The notes: generated by a model from the sequence alone, not told the origin. DNA of 64,000 nt from Lutraria lutraria (GCA_964023205.1 OZ026839.1:18258386-18322385), one strand, 5' to 3'. Positions 25,106 through 36,366 are shown, counted from the first letter of the stretch. Translations and numbers: made by a program.

Positions 25106-25231
25106 ATGGAATTATTGATGATAATGATAGAAATTAAAATGGTTACAATGATGAAGATTGATGATAATGAAATTGAATAATAATGATTATGTTAGTAAAG
25201 CAGTAGAACTGTCACGGCATTTATAATGATG

Positions 25232-25473
25232 TTTTGTTTCATCAGGTTTTACGCACCTTTTCAACATTCAAAGTCATATAAGGCTGACAGTTCACCTAAC
25301 ATTGTTCCTGTGAGAAACCAGTACTAGACTCCCACCCTCCGTAAGCAACTGCCTACTTTCTCACATAAATAGACATGGCCGGTTGCTGGGCTCGAACCCA
25401 CAACCCTCTATCAGTGAGAGGTTACAGTGATTTGAAGTCTGGGACCTTAACCATTCGATCACAGAGGCGGGCC
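25232..25473 (-). repeat. tRNA-derived SINE (class II Leu/Ser-type head)
   Basis: On the minus strand the head starts GGCCCGCCTCTGTGATCGAA, has CAGACTTCAAATCACTG as anticodon arm, a long variable arm (AACCTCTCACTGATAGAGGG) and the B box GGGTTCGAGCCC. The tail contains TTAGGTGAACTGTC and TGTTGAAAAGGTGCGTAAAA. A shorter copy with the same head and tail is at 50369-50550. It lies in intron space of the ISL2EU transposase. Confidence 0.75.
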
Positions 25474-25591
25474 ATACTTATTATGAAACTACTTATTGAC
25501 ATTGATGAGTGCAATAATAATATATTTAGTGTGAAAAAAGACATATGATATTATAGAAATTGTAAAACAAGATACATAATCTACATTCCAG

Positions 25592-27738
25592 CATTTTGTT
25601 GGTGGCAATGGACCAACCATTCAGTATCCTGACCCCATCCCTGCAGACAGTACCCATGTCACGCTCAGCAGACTTTAGCTGCCAAACAGATGAAGGTATA
25701 TATATTTATTATTTAGATACAATTTTGTACCAAACTAAAAGCTGTGCATCTCTGTATAGACCAGAACAGGCCTCTATACAACACTTAACATAAGGCACCA
25801 AAGCTGGGTATTGAACTATAAAAAGTACATGAGTAAAATATTGTATTTATAATGTGTTCTACTGTAATGAGGCAGTCAAGTATGGTAAAGCATAGTTTTC
25901 AAAGAAATTCCCAAGAACATTGAGCATATCTTCCATAAATCTTTTGTTTGGTAGTATGCACTGAACAAAAAGATCAGACTCATTTGGACAAAAAACAATG
26001 AAGTCACAATAGGAACATCCTGTAACCATTAGCTGTCCTTGAACTTGTGCATAGTATTCATGGTTTTCCATAAGTGAAATTGTACTACTTTGATCTTCAT
26101 GTAAAAAGAAATTCTGAATTTGTGAGCAAGCTTGACTTATTGTTAAATCTCTGGCACTGTATGGCACTTCACTTCAATGATTCCAACTTCACCTTTGTCA
26201 CACAACTTGCCATCTGGTGTTGCTCCAAGGAAAGGGAATTCATTATTGACAACAAATCCACAGTAATGTAAATGTCTGTCTGGAAAATTAGATATTTTGA
26301 CTGGGCTTTGCTCTCATTTCTCTTTCCGTTGCTTAAAGATGCAGCATGAACAGTTTTAGCACTGAACAGTCTACTTAATAAAAAAAAATAATAAGTCATT
26401 TTGTCTGTTGGTGGAGATTTCCTATTTAATATCAACCCAAAGTTTGAAGCTGTTAGCCTGTTTTTCCGTGCAGAATGCCACTCTGCAGATTCACTCTGCA
26501 TTCTTGTAGACTTTTCTATATTTTCTGGGTCTTTTACAGTGTACCTCTGTCTGTGTGGTGTATACTTTTCTGGAAGCTTAACTGGTGCAGTTCTATTGAT
26601 TGTCAAATGTCCACAGCCATCAGATAAAGCTGGTGTAAATTGTTTCAGATGTCTGGTCTGTAATAAAAAACATTTATTTTCAGATTCAAAGACCATCCTT
26701 ATGGAAGAAGAAATTAATAACTTGAAGAGAGAAATAAGTACAAAGAATATTGAAATAAATTCATTGAAAGCCACCATAACACAAAATGAAAAGACCATGA
26801 ATAGACAACAAACATTCAGTGCAGAGGGGATCATGAAAAGAGGAAAAGAGATAAAAGACATTTTTGTTTATTATACATGAATATCTTATGTTAATTTTCT
26901 GTTTTTTGTTAACGTTTTTGTTTCCAAGCACAAAAAAATTAAATATGGCAGGAAAGACACAAAAAACATTACAAATGAAAATGCAGTGTTTCTCCTCTTA
27001 TGTAGATTAAGGCATTATCTTGGACTTAAAGACTTAGCAATCAGATTTAATTTATCAGTACAGTCAACTAGCACATTTTTTAATAAAATATTAGATTTAT
27101 TGTATTTCAAATTTGGACAAATTTCTTTATGGCCTCACCGAGATGTCATTGTTTCAAGAATGCCGAAAGAATTTAAGAAAGATTTTCCAACAACATTAAT
27201 TTTGATTGATGGTACAGAATTTAAAACTCAGGTTCCAAATGCTTTAGGTCTTCAAAGCCAAATGTATAGTGATTATAAATCTTCCACAACTCTTAAAGCG
27301 TTAATTGGATGTGACCCTAGTGGCACTGTTATTTTCATTTCTGAACTTTTTACTGGGTCCATTTCTGATAAAAGTATTTGTGATGAAAGTGTTTTTTATG
27401 AATTTCTAAAAAATTTAAAAGAACATGGCTATGTACAAAACGGTGATGGAATTATGGCAGATAAAGGTTTTACTATAAATGATGAGTTAAACAAACTTGG
27501 ACTTAAGTTAAATATTCCACCATTTTCTTCTTCTTTTCAAATGTCACCAGCTGACACTTACTTAACCCAAAAGATTGCAAAGCACAGAGTACACGTTGAA
27601 AGAGTGATAGCAAAAGTGAAGACATATAAACTGCTTTCTCACAGAATTCCTACTTCTTTGTTTAAACAGGCAAATAAAATTTGGACTGCTTGTGCAATTA
27701 TGACACTTCATCAGAAGATTTTTGTTAAGGATAAATAA
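25592..27738 (+). pseudogene. ISL2EU/Harbinger-like DDE transposase, one in-frame stop
   Basis: Two exons are supported. 25592-25695 (after ATTCCAG, before GTATAT) ends in SADFSCQTDE. 26684-27738 (after TTATTTTCAG) starts SKTILMEEEINNLKREI, a short coiled coil. The phases agree: a split GAT codon joins them. The DDE_Tnp_4 core shows the first Asp in LILIDGTEF, then SGTVIFISELFTGSISDKSI, the second Asp in IMADKGF and the Glu in HRVHVERVIAKVK, with a helix-turn-helix-like segment (LKDLAIRFNLSVQSTSTFF) before it. A single TGA at 26878-26880, at YYT-stop-ISY where Gly is usual, breaks an otherwise open frame of about 350 codons. Upstream exons and the start are missing. The 5' exon and the last exon flank the final exon of the opposite-strand YqaJ gene. 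Confidence 0.85.
26658..26683. promoter_or_regulatory. Back-to-back splice acceptors of two opposite-strand genes
   Basis: The 26 bp between the transposase exon (from 26684, +) and the YqaJ exon (from 26657, -) form the end of both introns. TTATTTTCAG serves the plus strand and TGTTTTTTATTACAG the minus strand. Confidence 0.7.
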
Positions 27739-28139
27739 TTGTTGCATGATAATGACAGAGGAAACTAAGGATATCTCAGTTTGATTAGCACATACTATAT
27801 ATTTAATCAAATAGTTTTAAAATTTATTTCTGTTGAAATATTATAAACTGTTTTTCTTAAGAAAACATGTAGAGCTTTATGACATAATATGTAATTTGTG
27901 ATGCATAAGTCTAAAACTTTTAAACAAGTAAGATTCAATAATAATTAAATAATACATATTTGATTTATTTTATTGTAATTAAACTGCATTGCAACATAGA
28001 TATTGCATTGTTTTGATCTTCTTGGCATTACACAGCTACCTGTCATTATATAAAAGTGAATCATTTTGTAACCGGGTCAGTAATTCTTTGAATATCTTTT
28101 TTAGGTCCGATTTATTGTATAAACTGTATATAACTGCTG

Positions 28140-28686
28140 TCAGAACCAAGAGGAATCGGTAGAACAGTATGCTTCAAGATTGGAGGAACTGTTTTGTCAA
28201 GCTATTACATTAGGAGCAGTTAGAAGAAGTGACACTGAGGTATTGATTAGAAAACTACATGGAGGATTGAAGCCGGAATTAAGACAGAATTCAAGAATGC
28301 TGGTTGGAGGGGAGTTGGATTACAAGGGATTCAAGACAGAACTTAGAAAATTAGAAGTTGATTTAACAGAAAACAAGACCAAGACGAGGCCAGACATTGA
28401 AAGTAAACCAGTAAACATTATGACGAAAAGTGAGGCAAGTGAATTGAAAGAAATGAAGGATCTTTTAATGAAAATGAACGAAAGAGTGGCAAACTTAGAA
28501 AGGGAGCAAAGCAAAGGTAATTATAGACCGCAAAGACCTTTAGGAAGCACTACATTTATACCAACGTGCTACTACTGTAACGAAAAAGGGCATACTAAAA
28601 GGAATTGTCATCAATTCAATTCATCGATAGTTTGTTTCAGATGCCATGAAAAAGGACATAAACAAAGGGATTGCCCAAAAGAGTAA
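28140..28686 (+). pseudogene. LTR retrotransposon gag (C-terminal part) with two zinc knuckles
   Basis: The frame opens at about 28140 within gag: EESVEQYASRLEELFCQA, then LHGGLKPELRQ, a charged coiled-coil stretch (SELKEMKDLLMKMNERVANL) and two CCHC knuckles CYYCNEKGHTKRNC and CFRCHEKGHKQRDC, ending in a TAA at 28684-28686. This layout is that of Ty3/gypsy-like gag nucleocapsids. The capsid N-terminal half and any LTR are absent. It overlaps the protease frame by a -1 shift. It lies inside intron 3 of the YqaJ gene, on the opposite strand. Confidence 0.85.
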
Positions 28687-29309
28687 GTGCTCCTGTTACA
28701 GGGTCAAATGTGAGTACCAATATTGTTGATGGCCCTAAATTAATTGGCAATACTAATGAGGCCAAAATTGTTATAAATGGTATTCCTACTACTGCATTGT
28801 TAGATACAGGATCATGTGTTTCTGTAATGTCTCAGTCTTTTTATAATACTCATTTATCAAGTTTACCTCTCAGTTCATTAGATGAGATTTTGTCTGTTAA
28901 AATTGAGTGTGTTGATGGACAGGCATTGCCTTACCTTGGCTGTCTACAAACAGAACTGTTTATATCTGAAGGTTTACCAGATCGTAATCCAAAAACATGT
29001 GTTTTTTTGGTAACACCAGACACTCAGTATTCTCAGAATACACCTATTATTTTGGGTACCAATATTTTACAGGAATTTTTATTAAGCTGTAAGGAGATGA
29101 CTGGTTGTAAATTTTTACAAAATTCAAATCTATATACTTGTTGGTATTTAACCTTTAGAACTTTATCTATCAGGGAAAAAGAACTTAAAAGGAATAATGA
29201 TAGAATTGGTATAATTAGAAGTGCAGTGCCTGAAAAAGTAGTCTTGAAACCAAATAAAAAAGACCAAAAGGCTACAATTTCATACATTATTGTATTAGTT
29301 ACAGTTTAA
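28671..29309 (+). pseudogene. LTR retrotransposon aspartic protease, start of pol
   Basis: Reached by a -1 shift at the gag end. It contains KIVINGIPTTALLDTGSCVS, with the catalytic DTGS, and downstream PIILGTNIL, the usual ILG-type second half of retroviral-type proteases. The tail (RSAVPEKVVLKPN) corresponds to the linker that precedes reverse transcriptase in Ty3/gypsy pol, but the frame stops at 29309 and no RT follows. The piece is therefore truncated on both sides. No LTR or primer-binding site was recognised nearby. Confidence 0.8.
28674..28680 (+). promoter_or_regulatory. Candidate -1 ribosomal frameshift heptamer C CCA AAA
   Basis: In the gag frame the bases read TGC CCA AAA GAG TAA. 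CCCAAAA matches the X XXY YYZ slippery consensus and the -1 frame leads directly into the protease frame, with the gag stop two codons downstream. A weak stem (AGGGTC with GGCCCT) lies further 3', but I cannot show a pseudoknot. Confidence 0.65.
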
Positions 29310-29653
29310 AAACAATGCTGATCAATGTGAATTTGATGCAATGGGACTGAATTCCAATATTTTGGTGAGAGATTTTCTCTAAAGCTTACATGTTTATTGC
29401 CTGTAAAAGTGTTGGTATTTTAAGGTTAAAATACTTCCTTTGTAATTTAAATTTCAGATTTTGATTCCTGTAATAAAACTATTTGAAGTTTTTCATGCAT
29501 CAATTGATACATTATTATCTTGTAGTTATGTAAGTTTGTTCTTGACATATTGTGCTGTATGCAAATGAAGAAGACAGGAATACAAGTTTTACAACACTAA
29601 TTCTATCTTGTTATATTTGTATTCACATCCACTTATATAATCATTTTCAGTAC
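29310..29653. other. Intron sequence of the YqaJ gene, right flank of the gag-protease insertion
   Basis: No LTR-like direct repeat of 27740-28140 is visible here, so the boundary of the retroelement fragment is not fixed. Confidence 0.3.
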
Positions 29654-31437
29654 CTGGTAAGATAGAAATGATCCAAGCTGGGTTTCTCCCAGTGGTGTGG
29701 TCACAGTAGGTGCCTTGGGTGAGAGCAGGTACTCCAAGGGGGTTCCTGTAGCACATTTGAGTTGTTCAATGTCTGCAGTTGTTACTTTTGGCAATCTGTA
29801 AATATATTTGGAGTATTGGTGGCTATATTTATTTTCATGATAGATGAAGGCTATGCATTTGAATACTTTCCGAAATAAGATCCATTTTACCAGGATATAG
29901 AAGAAAAAAATTAAGTGCTTATTATAACTGTCAGTGACAAGAAATGTGAAAATTGTGCATATTGTCAAATCTGAACAATTCACACATCAATGAGCCTGGT
30001 ATTCAAATGTATTATTGATCACAAAAGTCAGCTGTGTAACATTTTAGTTTAATTTTTTACAACACAACATACCTTACTTTTCAAATGAGTTGATTTGGCA
30101 AAGAACTGGTTTTCTTTTTCTTGCCTCACATGATCTAGCTACCACAACATGGTTGATGGGCACTGGGCAGATTTTTTCCCCCTTGGGACATGCCACTGCT
30201 GTGGCATACTGGTGCAACTCATCTCATTTGGACACTTTTGATGTTATGCAGTTTGAAGCCCTGTAGGGACTTAATCAAGCCTATTACATGAGAGCAATGT
30301 CCATTCAATCTGAAAATTATAAATATTACTCAATAGACAGAACTTTATTAAAACCATAATTTTCAAAGTCAATGCATCTAAAATGTATTACAAATTCATG
30401 AAACATCAGACAGCACTATGGAACAATGGTATGGTATATTAACTCCATGTACACTCTGATCTTGTTGATTTATTGAGGTTGTTATGACTGCATGCAAGTA
30501 CTTGACACTGAATAGAATTTTGGCTACATAGGCTACTTACCTAACAACAAGCCTATTTATACAGAATCTGTATGTAGCCAAATTTGATATTGTAACTTAA
30601 GTAGCTGAGTATATGACCTGACAATTCCATTTTTAGTTGATTTATTTTTCAAAAGTAAGCAAAGAATAAATTTAAACAATTATTTCTGTAACACTGACCC
30701 ACTATGCATGATGCTTTGCATAATTTTAAAGATGCAACAAATGTTTTAGGTCATACCAAAGACCTATACTATACATACATAAAAACAATTTTAAATTTAT
30801 TCAATTCATCAAGCAAAATTATATTTTTCATATTAAACAGGTAATTTATACCAACTTTAACTAAACGTTCAAAATCCTGTGATTAAATAAATCTAGAGGG
30901 TGACGTTTTTACAAGAAAAACTTCATAGTGGGACGTTTTGCCAAGAACCAGATTTTAATGCATTTCCTTTCTTTCGCCTAATCAAGTTTTTTAATTAATA
31001 ATCCCTCAAAAACTATAACTAGGTGAGTAAAAATGTATAGAATACGTACCCAACTTTACAAGTACAGTAAGATTCTGAAATCTTGTCAAAGTTGATCTCT
31101 GTCTGCTGGGTGTGCGGTTTCTCAGACTTTCTCATAGACCTCCAGCAACTTGACACTACTCGTACGTGTGGTTTATTTTTCGTATATATTATAATGTTAT
31201 GAATATAACTTTGACTAAAGTAATTCAAGCCTTTTCTAAGTATCCGATCTGATAAGGTAGAATGATTTGGGAGGAATGATATGGATATACTTTGCAGAAT
31301 ATCATCGAGCGAGTCCGTCACTGTATCATCGGCGGACGCCATCTTGGATGATAGCTTGAGAGGCATAGCAACAATCACTAGGGATTGCGCAATCACCTGA
31401 TAAAACCGGATCTGCGCATTCATTTTCATTATAAATG

Positions 31438-31503
31438 TGAGATGACCCCTTTAATCTAATCCGAAGTTCGACACCGTCACCGTCTTAAATAGCAAATGTC
31501 TAA
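31438..31503 (-). repeat. Right terminal inverted repeat of the ISL2EU element
   Basis: Inverted counterpart of 23659-23730. The outer end reads GCAAATGTCTAA followed by the TA target copy. Confidence 0.85.
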
Positions 31504-32052
31504 TACCTGCAGTGCAATTCTCAGTTTAATTCAATCATCGTGCATATTGTAAACATGTATACACGCGACCAAACTGACACGCGCATAAATACCTGTCATC
31601 TAATTATCATCATTGAGGGTGTTGCGTTAATCCCTCGTACAATGTAATATGACTATAAGGCTATTCGAAATAACATCTTATCAGCATCAACAATCGATTT
31701 GTAGACGCTACTTTAAATAGGTCATTACATGGGTCATTACATTTTCGAGGAATTGATTGCTAATTAATATTATCCAATCAGAAATGAGATAAGTCTTCAG
31801 CTCGATGCTTTTTATTTTTTCCGTAGAGGAAAAATGACGGGAGATATCATCGGAATTGAACAAATTTTATTTAACAAATATTCTCAGGTAAATGGTTAAA
31901 TCATTAGTATAACTGGTTAGTTCGAAATCTCTGCTTTAAAATGACATATAATGCATTGGCATTTAAAGCGATTAAATATATATATCAATCATTTATTTTT
32001 TCCCCAAGTTAAAAGTTAAATGCATTTCATATAGACCATTCAAAATTGGCCT
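31504..32052. other. No gene recognised
   Basis: AT-rich spacer between the ISL2EU element and the 4.3-kb inverted-repeat element. Confidence 0.4.
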
Positions 32053-32222
32053 TCTGGGGAATAAATTAGTACATAAGCCATTTTTGGTATACTGGTTCTT
32101 TATGTGATAGAGAATAACCAGAAAAAAGTCCCCAAGAATCCTATGGTGCAAAAGCGAGATTTTTGGGCTAAAAGATGGAAAAAATGAATAAAACTGCAAA
32201 TTTCTGGAATCCCTGTATAACT

Positions 32223-33479
32223 TAACAAGAGGGCCAAGATGGCCCTATATCGCTCACATGACAATCACTGTTCACTCATTAAAACATTGTTTTGAATCGG
32301 TGACCTAGTTTTTGACCCCAGATGACCCATGTTAGAAAGATCCAATCAAAACCATGAAAACTACAGCATAGACAAGGGTTTCCTAAGATTTGACCTCGTG
32401 ACCTAGTTTTTGACCCCAGATGACCTATGTTCGAATTTGTCTTACATATCATTAAGACAAACATTCTGACTAGGTTTGGTGAAGATACGATCAAAATTTG
32501 ACATCTACAGTGTTAATAAGGTTTTCCTAAGATTTGACCTTGTGACCTTGTACCCTAGGTGACCCATATTTGAACTTGTCCTTAATATCATTAAGACAAA
32601 CAATCTGACAAGGTTTGGCCAAGATCCAATTAAAACCATGACATTTAGAGCTTTTACAAGATTTTTACCTAAGATTTGACCTGGTGACCCAGTTTTTGAC
32701 CCCGGCTGACCCATGTTCAACCTTGACCCACATATCATTGAGGCAAACATTCTGACAAGGTTTGGTGAAGATCCAATTAAAACTGTGACATCTACATTGT
32801 TAACAAAGTTTTCCTAATATTTGACCTGGTGACCTAGTTATTGACCCCAGATGACCCATATTTATACTTGACCGTTATATCATTAAATTAAAACAAACGA
32901 TTTGACAAAGTTTGGTGAAGATCCAATAATAACTGTGAAATCTACAGTGTTAACATGGTTTTTCATAAGATTTGACCTAGCGACCTAGTTTTTGACCCAA
33001 GATGACCCATGTTCGAACTCGTCCAAGATATTATGAAGACAAACATTCTGACAAGGTTTCATGATCATCCAATCAAAACAATGACTTCTAGAGTGTTCAC
33101 AAGGTTTTCCAGCAATTTGCCCTAGTGACCTAGTTTTTCACCGGAAATGACCCATTATCAAACTTGACCTACATAGTATTAAAATAAACATTCTGACAAA
33201 GTTTCATGAAGATCCAGTCAAAACAGTGATTTCTAAAGTGTTCACAAGGTTTTCCCTTATTTGGCCCTGGTGACCTAGTTTTTTACCCAAAATGGCCCAA
33301 TATCGAACTCGTCCGAGATTTTATCGATATTAACGTTCTGACCCAGTTTTGCTAAAATTGAGCTAAAAATGTGGCCCCTAGTGTGGTCACAACATAAAGT
33401 TTGACGACGCACGACCCACACCGCACGACGCCGGACGGAGAGTGATCCTAATAGCTCACTTTGTGACATGTGAGCTAAA
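32223..33479 (+). mobile_element. Second full-length family A element
   Basis: Same head, unit phrases, CCGCACGACGCCGGACGG microsatellite and GTGAGCTAAAAA end as 4536-5777. Relative to that copy it has extra or rearranged units near 32330-32560, so the two differ in unit number and order. Confidence 0.85.
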
Positions 33480-34689
33480 AACAGTTCATTCCTGACATTT
33501 TAAACCTTCTATACTGATAAAAAATTATCAACAGCATCTTTTTTAATGTTTTTTATATCGGCTTAGAATTCAAAATGGCCACCATAATCCAATATGGCCG
33601 CCTAAACTTCATTTAGTTTAAGATTAATTTTTGAATTGTCGTATAAAAACATTTTCTGCAATAAAAAACTGTCAAGTTAGTAGCTTTATCTAGTATTTTA
33701 GCATTGAAAGGTTTTTAATCAATGTATTTTTAGTAATTTATATTAAAAGATTAATCAAAGTACTGGAATTACTGACGGAAGGTCAACTTGGTCCTATTTT
33801 CGCATTTAAGCATTTTCGTGGCAAAAACGCGGAAACTTGTATGACATGGCGTAATTCACCACCATATGTTCGAGCACTACTTTAAATAGTGAATGAAACT
33901 ATTTTCAATATTAGTAAATCTTGTTACAGTTGAATCAAACTTTTGCGCGTTTGAATACTTAATTATTATACTGAGGTCTTATTAGTTTTACAGTTTAAGT
34001 TGCCATAACATAATATTGCTGCAGTAATATCTCCAGCTTTTATCAAAAGTCGCACTCTGCAATGTATATGTATACAACAAGTGGTACTATTTTCTGTCCT
34101 GTTATTTGGCCAAGGGTAACAATTTTCAATATGATGATGTAGGAAAGTATCACCATCCAAAAACATAGATTTGGTAATTAAGAAGTAATTCTAGATAGCA
34201 AAAATGTAATGACTTCTTTTGTTGCAGACGCATTTTTAGGTTAATATTATAATGTACAATGAATATGTTAGTGGCTGTGATTTTTATGAGATTACTTTTT
34301 ATTAAAATGTTGTTTTTCTATCACAACGAATCCTTATATTAATTTCACTGTTGGAAATGCAATGTTTAATGTTGTTTTACGGCGCATCGACAACATAAGT
34401 CATGTAAGGCGAAATTTAATAAGAGGACGTCAAGAAGTATGTTATCAGATTGGTAAAAGGATAATATTCATGTTAAAAATAAATGAAGCGCAACTAAAAA
34501 TATAAAATGAAATAGTTGCAATTGATATGTAGTGACAAAAAATAAGAGTGTGTGAGACTAATATCATTTACATTGTATTATATTATAGTGAATCAGATTA
34601 TATAACATCAGATTAAATGGATTGATGTGTGGTATGTTTCATCCCAGGTCTTGTGTGCCTGAAAAAAAATCTATCTCTGTGTAGCCTAA

Positions 34690-35340
34690 CGTTGCTAAGA
34701 GACTTTAACATGGAAAGTTGGAGATGACACTTGTGGAAGTGACCACTTTCCCATCTTATTTCATCAACATGTCCGTCTGTCTAAGACCAATCCTGGTGGA
34801 AGCCAGCAATAGCGAATTTGAATAAAACTTCTTTGGGACCAGACTTATGATTACTCATGAAAAGTTAGACAATAGTGAGGATGTGTCTAACATTGTTACT
34901 TCACTGCCCATAGAGACAGCTGAAGGCTCAATCCCTCTGACCTCCACAAACTCTAGAAGCCATGACAAACTACAAATAATGATGACTGTATAAGGGCTAC
35001 CTAAACCCTCAAGGAAGCCCTAAGGGAATTCAATATGAGACTAATTGATGTAAATCTTAACTCTTTTTGTATATCAAGATCAAAAGCTCAAAAATCACTG
35101 AAAAACTGGAGACTATGTCTCAAAACTGAATAATATAACCTCTATTAGAAAAACGTAGGTATATTGGTCCACAAAGTCAATGGAGAAGGCTTATCTCCAA
35201 TTAAGCATTTGTCTGTTGACAACAATGATACAGACTACCTACCCTCAGGAAGAGGCACTTGCTACTGCGTTCAGGAAAAGGTCTTCATCTGAGAAGAGAA
35301 GGAACCTATTGCAGGATGTAGATAGGTCTTTGCATTGGCA
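34690..35340 (+). pseudogene. LINE fragment, end of endonuclease to pre-RT region
   Basis: It reads GDDTCGSDHFPILFHQH (the C-terminal SDH catalytic motif of LINE endonucleases), then after frameshifts ALREFNMRLIDVN, SRSKAQKSLKNWR, VHKVNGEG and IKHLSVDNNDTDYLPSG, the usual segment before a jockey-type reverse transcriptase. Many stops and frame changes. It lies inside the inverted-repeat element. Confidence 0.6.
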
Positions 35341-35399
35341 TCTTTCATTATTGTCTGATTAATTGTTTACTTTTGTTGTATGACCTATCGACTCTAAAT

Positions 35400-36080
35400 T
35401 TAGCAGCCATATTGGATTTATATCATGCATAATCAACATTGAAATACAAAAGTTCTCAGTATTTATCAATATCAAAGGTTAAAAATGTCTTAGGCATAAT
35501 TGTAAAATTAAATAATTATAGTGGTTCTAGAATGTCATTTTTGTGTTTTACACAGTTTATGCCCAAAATCACATCGTGAGCTTTATAAATTCAATATTGA
35601 CTTTTTAAAAAGAAATTCATCACAAATAAGATAAAACTAATTTCGTTTCTTCTTACAGTTGTAATTAGAATATGACGACAAAATAGTCAAATTTGGAATT
35701 AAACAGTAAAACAATTTGGCGGCCATTTTGTATTGGAGCGGCCATATTGGATTCATGTAATGTAATCTAGTTCATTAAAACACAAAAGTTAATATTCATC
35801 AATATCAAAAGTTAAAAGTGTCTTGGGCATAATTCTGAACTTGAACAAATATAGTGCTCTAGAATGTCATATTCGAGTTTTTATACAGTTCATGCCCAAA
35901 ATTACATTGTGTGCTTTTATAAGTTTCACTGTCTGTTTTTTTAATAAATTCATCATAAATAAGATAAAAGTAAGCTTAATTCTTTTTACATTTGAAATTA
36001 GAATGACTGATATGAGAGGCAATCAGTCAAATTTGGATTTAAACAGTAAAAACAACATTTCGTCGGCCATTTTGGATTAG
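35400..36080. repeat. Tandem duplication, about 340-bp unit
   Basis: 35400-35735 and 35737-36080 share GCNGCCATATTGGATT, ATCAATATCAAA, AAGTGTCTTGGGCATAAT, CTAGAATGTCAT, ACAGTTNATGCCCAAAAT and ATTTGGATTTAAACAGTAAA. The units are diverged. Confidence 0.7.
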
Positions 36081-36366
36081 GGCGGCCATTTTGGATGCGA
36101 CTCGAGAGTAAAACTAAATCAAAATGATGTCTTTTATCAATACACATCATCTTGGAAAATTAAAACTCATTTGGCCGAATAGTTTTTGAGTTATACATCG
36201 ATTCCTGAAATTCCCAGTTTTATATATTTTTTTCAACTTTTAGCCCAAAAATATCGCTTTTGCACCATGGGATTCTTGGGGACTTTTTTTTTTTTTTTGG
36301 GTGTTATTCATCACAAACAGAACCAACATACCAAAAATGGCTTATGTACTAATTAATTCCCCCAAA

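Larger units (their letters stand above)
25859..31342 (-). pseudogene. SWIM zinc finger-YqaJ nuclease gene of the ISL2EU element
   Basis: Four exons read on the minus strand: 31342-31050 (start MASADDTVTDSL, a Kozak-like AAGATGG), 30309-30078, 29795-29654 and 26657-25859. Borders are GT/AG and phases match apart from noted frameshifts. Exons 1-2 build a SWIM finger CTC-KVGLNG-HCSH. Exon 2 continues with LHQYATAVACPKGEK after a one-base frameshift near 30213. Exon 4 carries a YqaJ/lambda-exonuclease-like fold: ESAEWHSARKNRLTASNFG, FSAKTVHAASLSNGK, the metal-binding GATPDG and EVK motifs, and YYAQVQGQLMVTG. Two single-base frameshifts break exon 4, near 26272 and at 26168-26170 (one C missing in a CCC run). 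The protein would be a transposon accessory nuclease; its exact role is unknown. Intron 3 holds the transposase's last exon and the gag insertion. Confidence 0.8.
23659..31503. mobile_element. ISL2EU-type DNA transposon (Harbinger relative), 7.8 kb, near-complete
   Basis: Imperfect terminal inverted repeats of about 70 bp lie at 23659-23730 and 31438-31503. Both begin TTAGACATTTGC and contain TTTAAGACGGTGACGGTG and GGGGTCATCTCA. TA flanks both ends (23657-23658 and 31504-31505), consistent with a 2-bp target duplication. Inside are a DDE transposase gene on the plus strand and a SWIM-YqaJ nuclease gene on the minus strand, the pair I associate with ISL2EU elements. Later insertions are a SINE (25232-25473), a CAGGG-end fragment (25010-25105) and an LTR-element gag-protease piece (28140-29309). 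Upstream coding exons of the transposase (a THAP-like domain might be expected) were not found between 23731 and 25590. Confidence 0.85.
32053..36366. mobile_element. 4.3-kb inverted-repeat (foldback-like) element with nested insertions
   Basis: Arms of about 170 bp at 32053-32224 and 36190-36366 match in inverted orientation (AATTAGTACATAAGCCATTT, TTTTGGTATA, AAGTCCCCAAGAATCC, GTGCAAAAGCG, TTTTTGGGCTAAAAG). Inside are a family A copy (32223-33479), a LINE fragment (34690-35340) and a duplicated block rich in GGCGGCCATTTTGGAT-like phrases (33580-33610, 35400-36080). I see no transposase and no clear target duplication. Confidence 0.65.

Noticed and set aside
26401..26683. Plus-strand coding frame upstream of the transposase exon
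   Set aside because: It is the antisense of the YqaJ exon (real frame on the minus strand), and a strong acceptor at 26683 starts the true transposase exon.
26684..26861. Minus-strand N-terminal hydrophobic extension of the YqaJ frame
   Set aside because: It is antisense to the transposase exon; the acceptor at 26658 and phase match with exon 29795-29654 show the exon begins at 26657.
32279..33469. Several minus-strand frames inside the family A element
   Set aside because: They repeat in every family A copy (5282-5817, 62348-62572 region) and reflect stop-poor repeat units, not genes.
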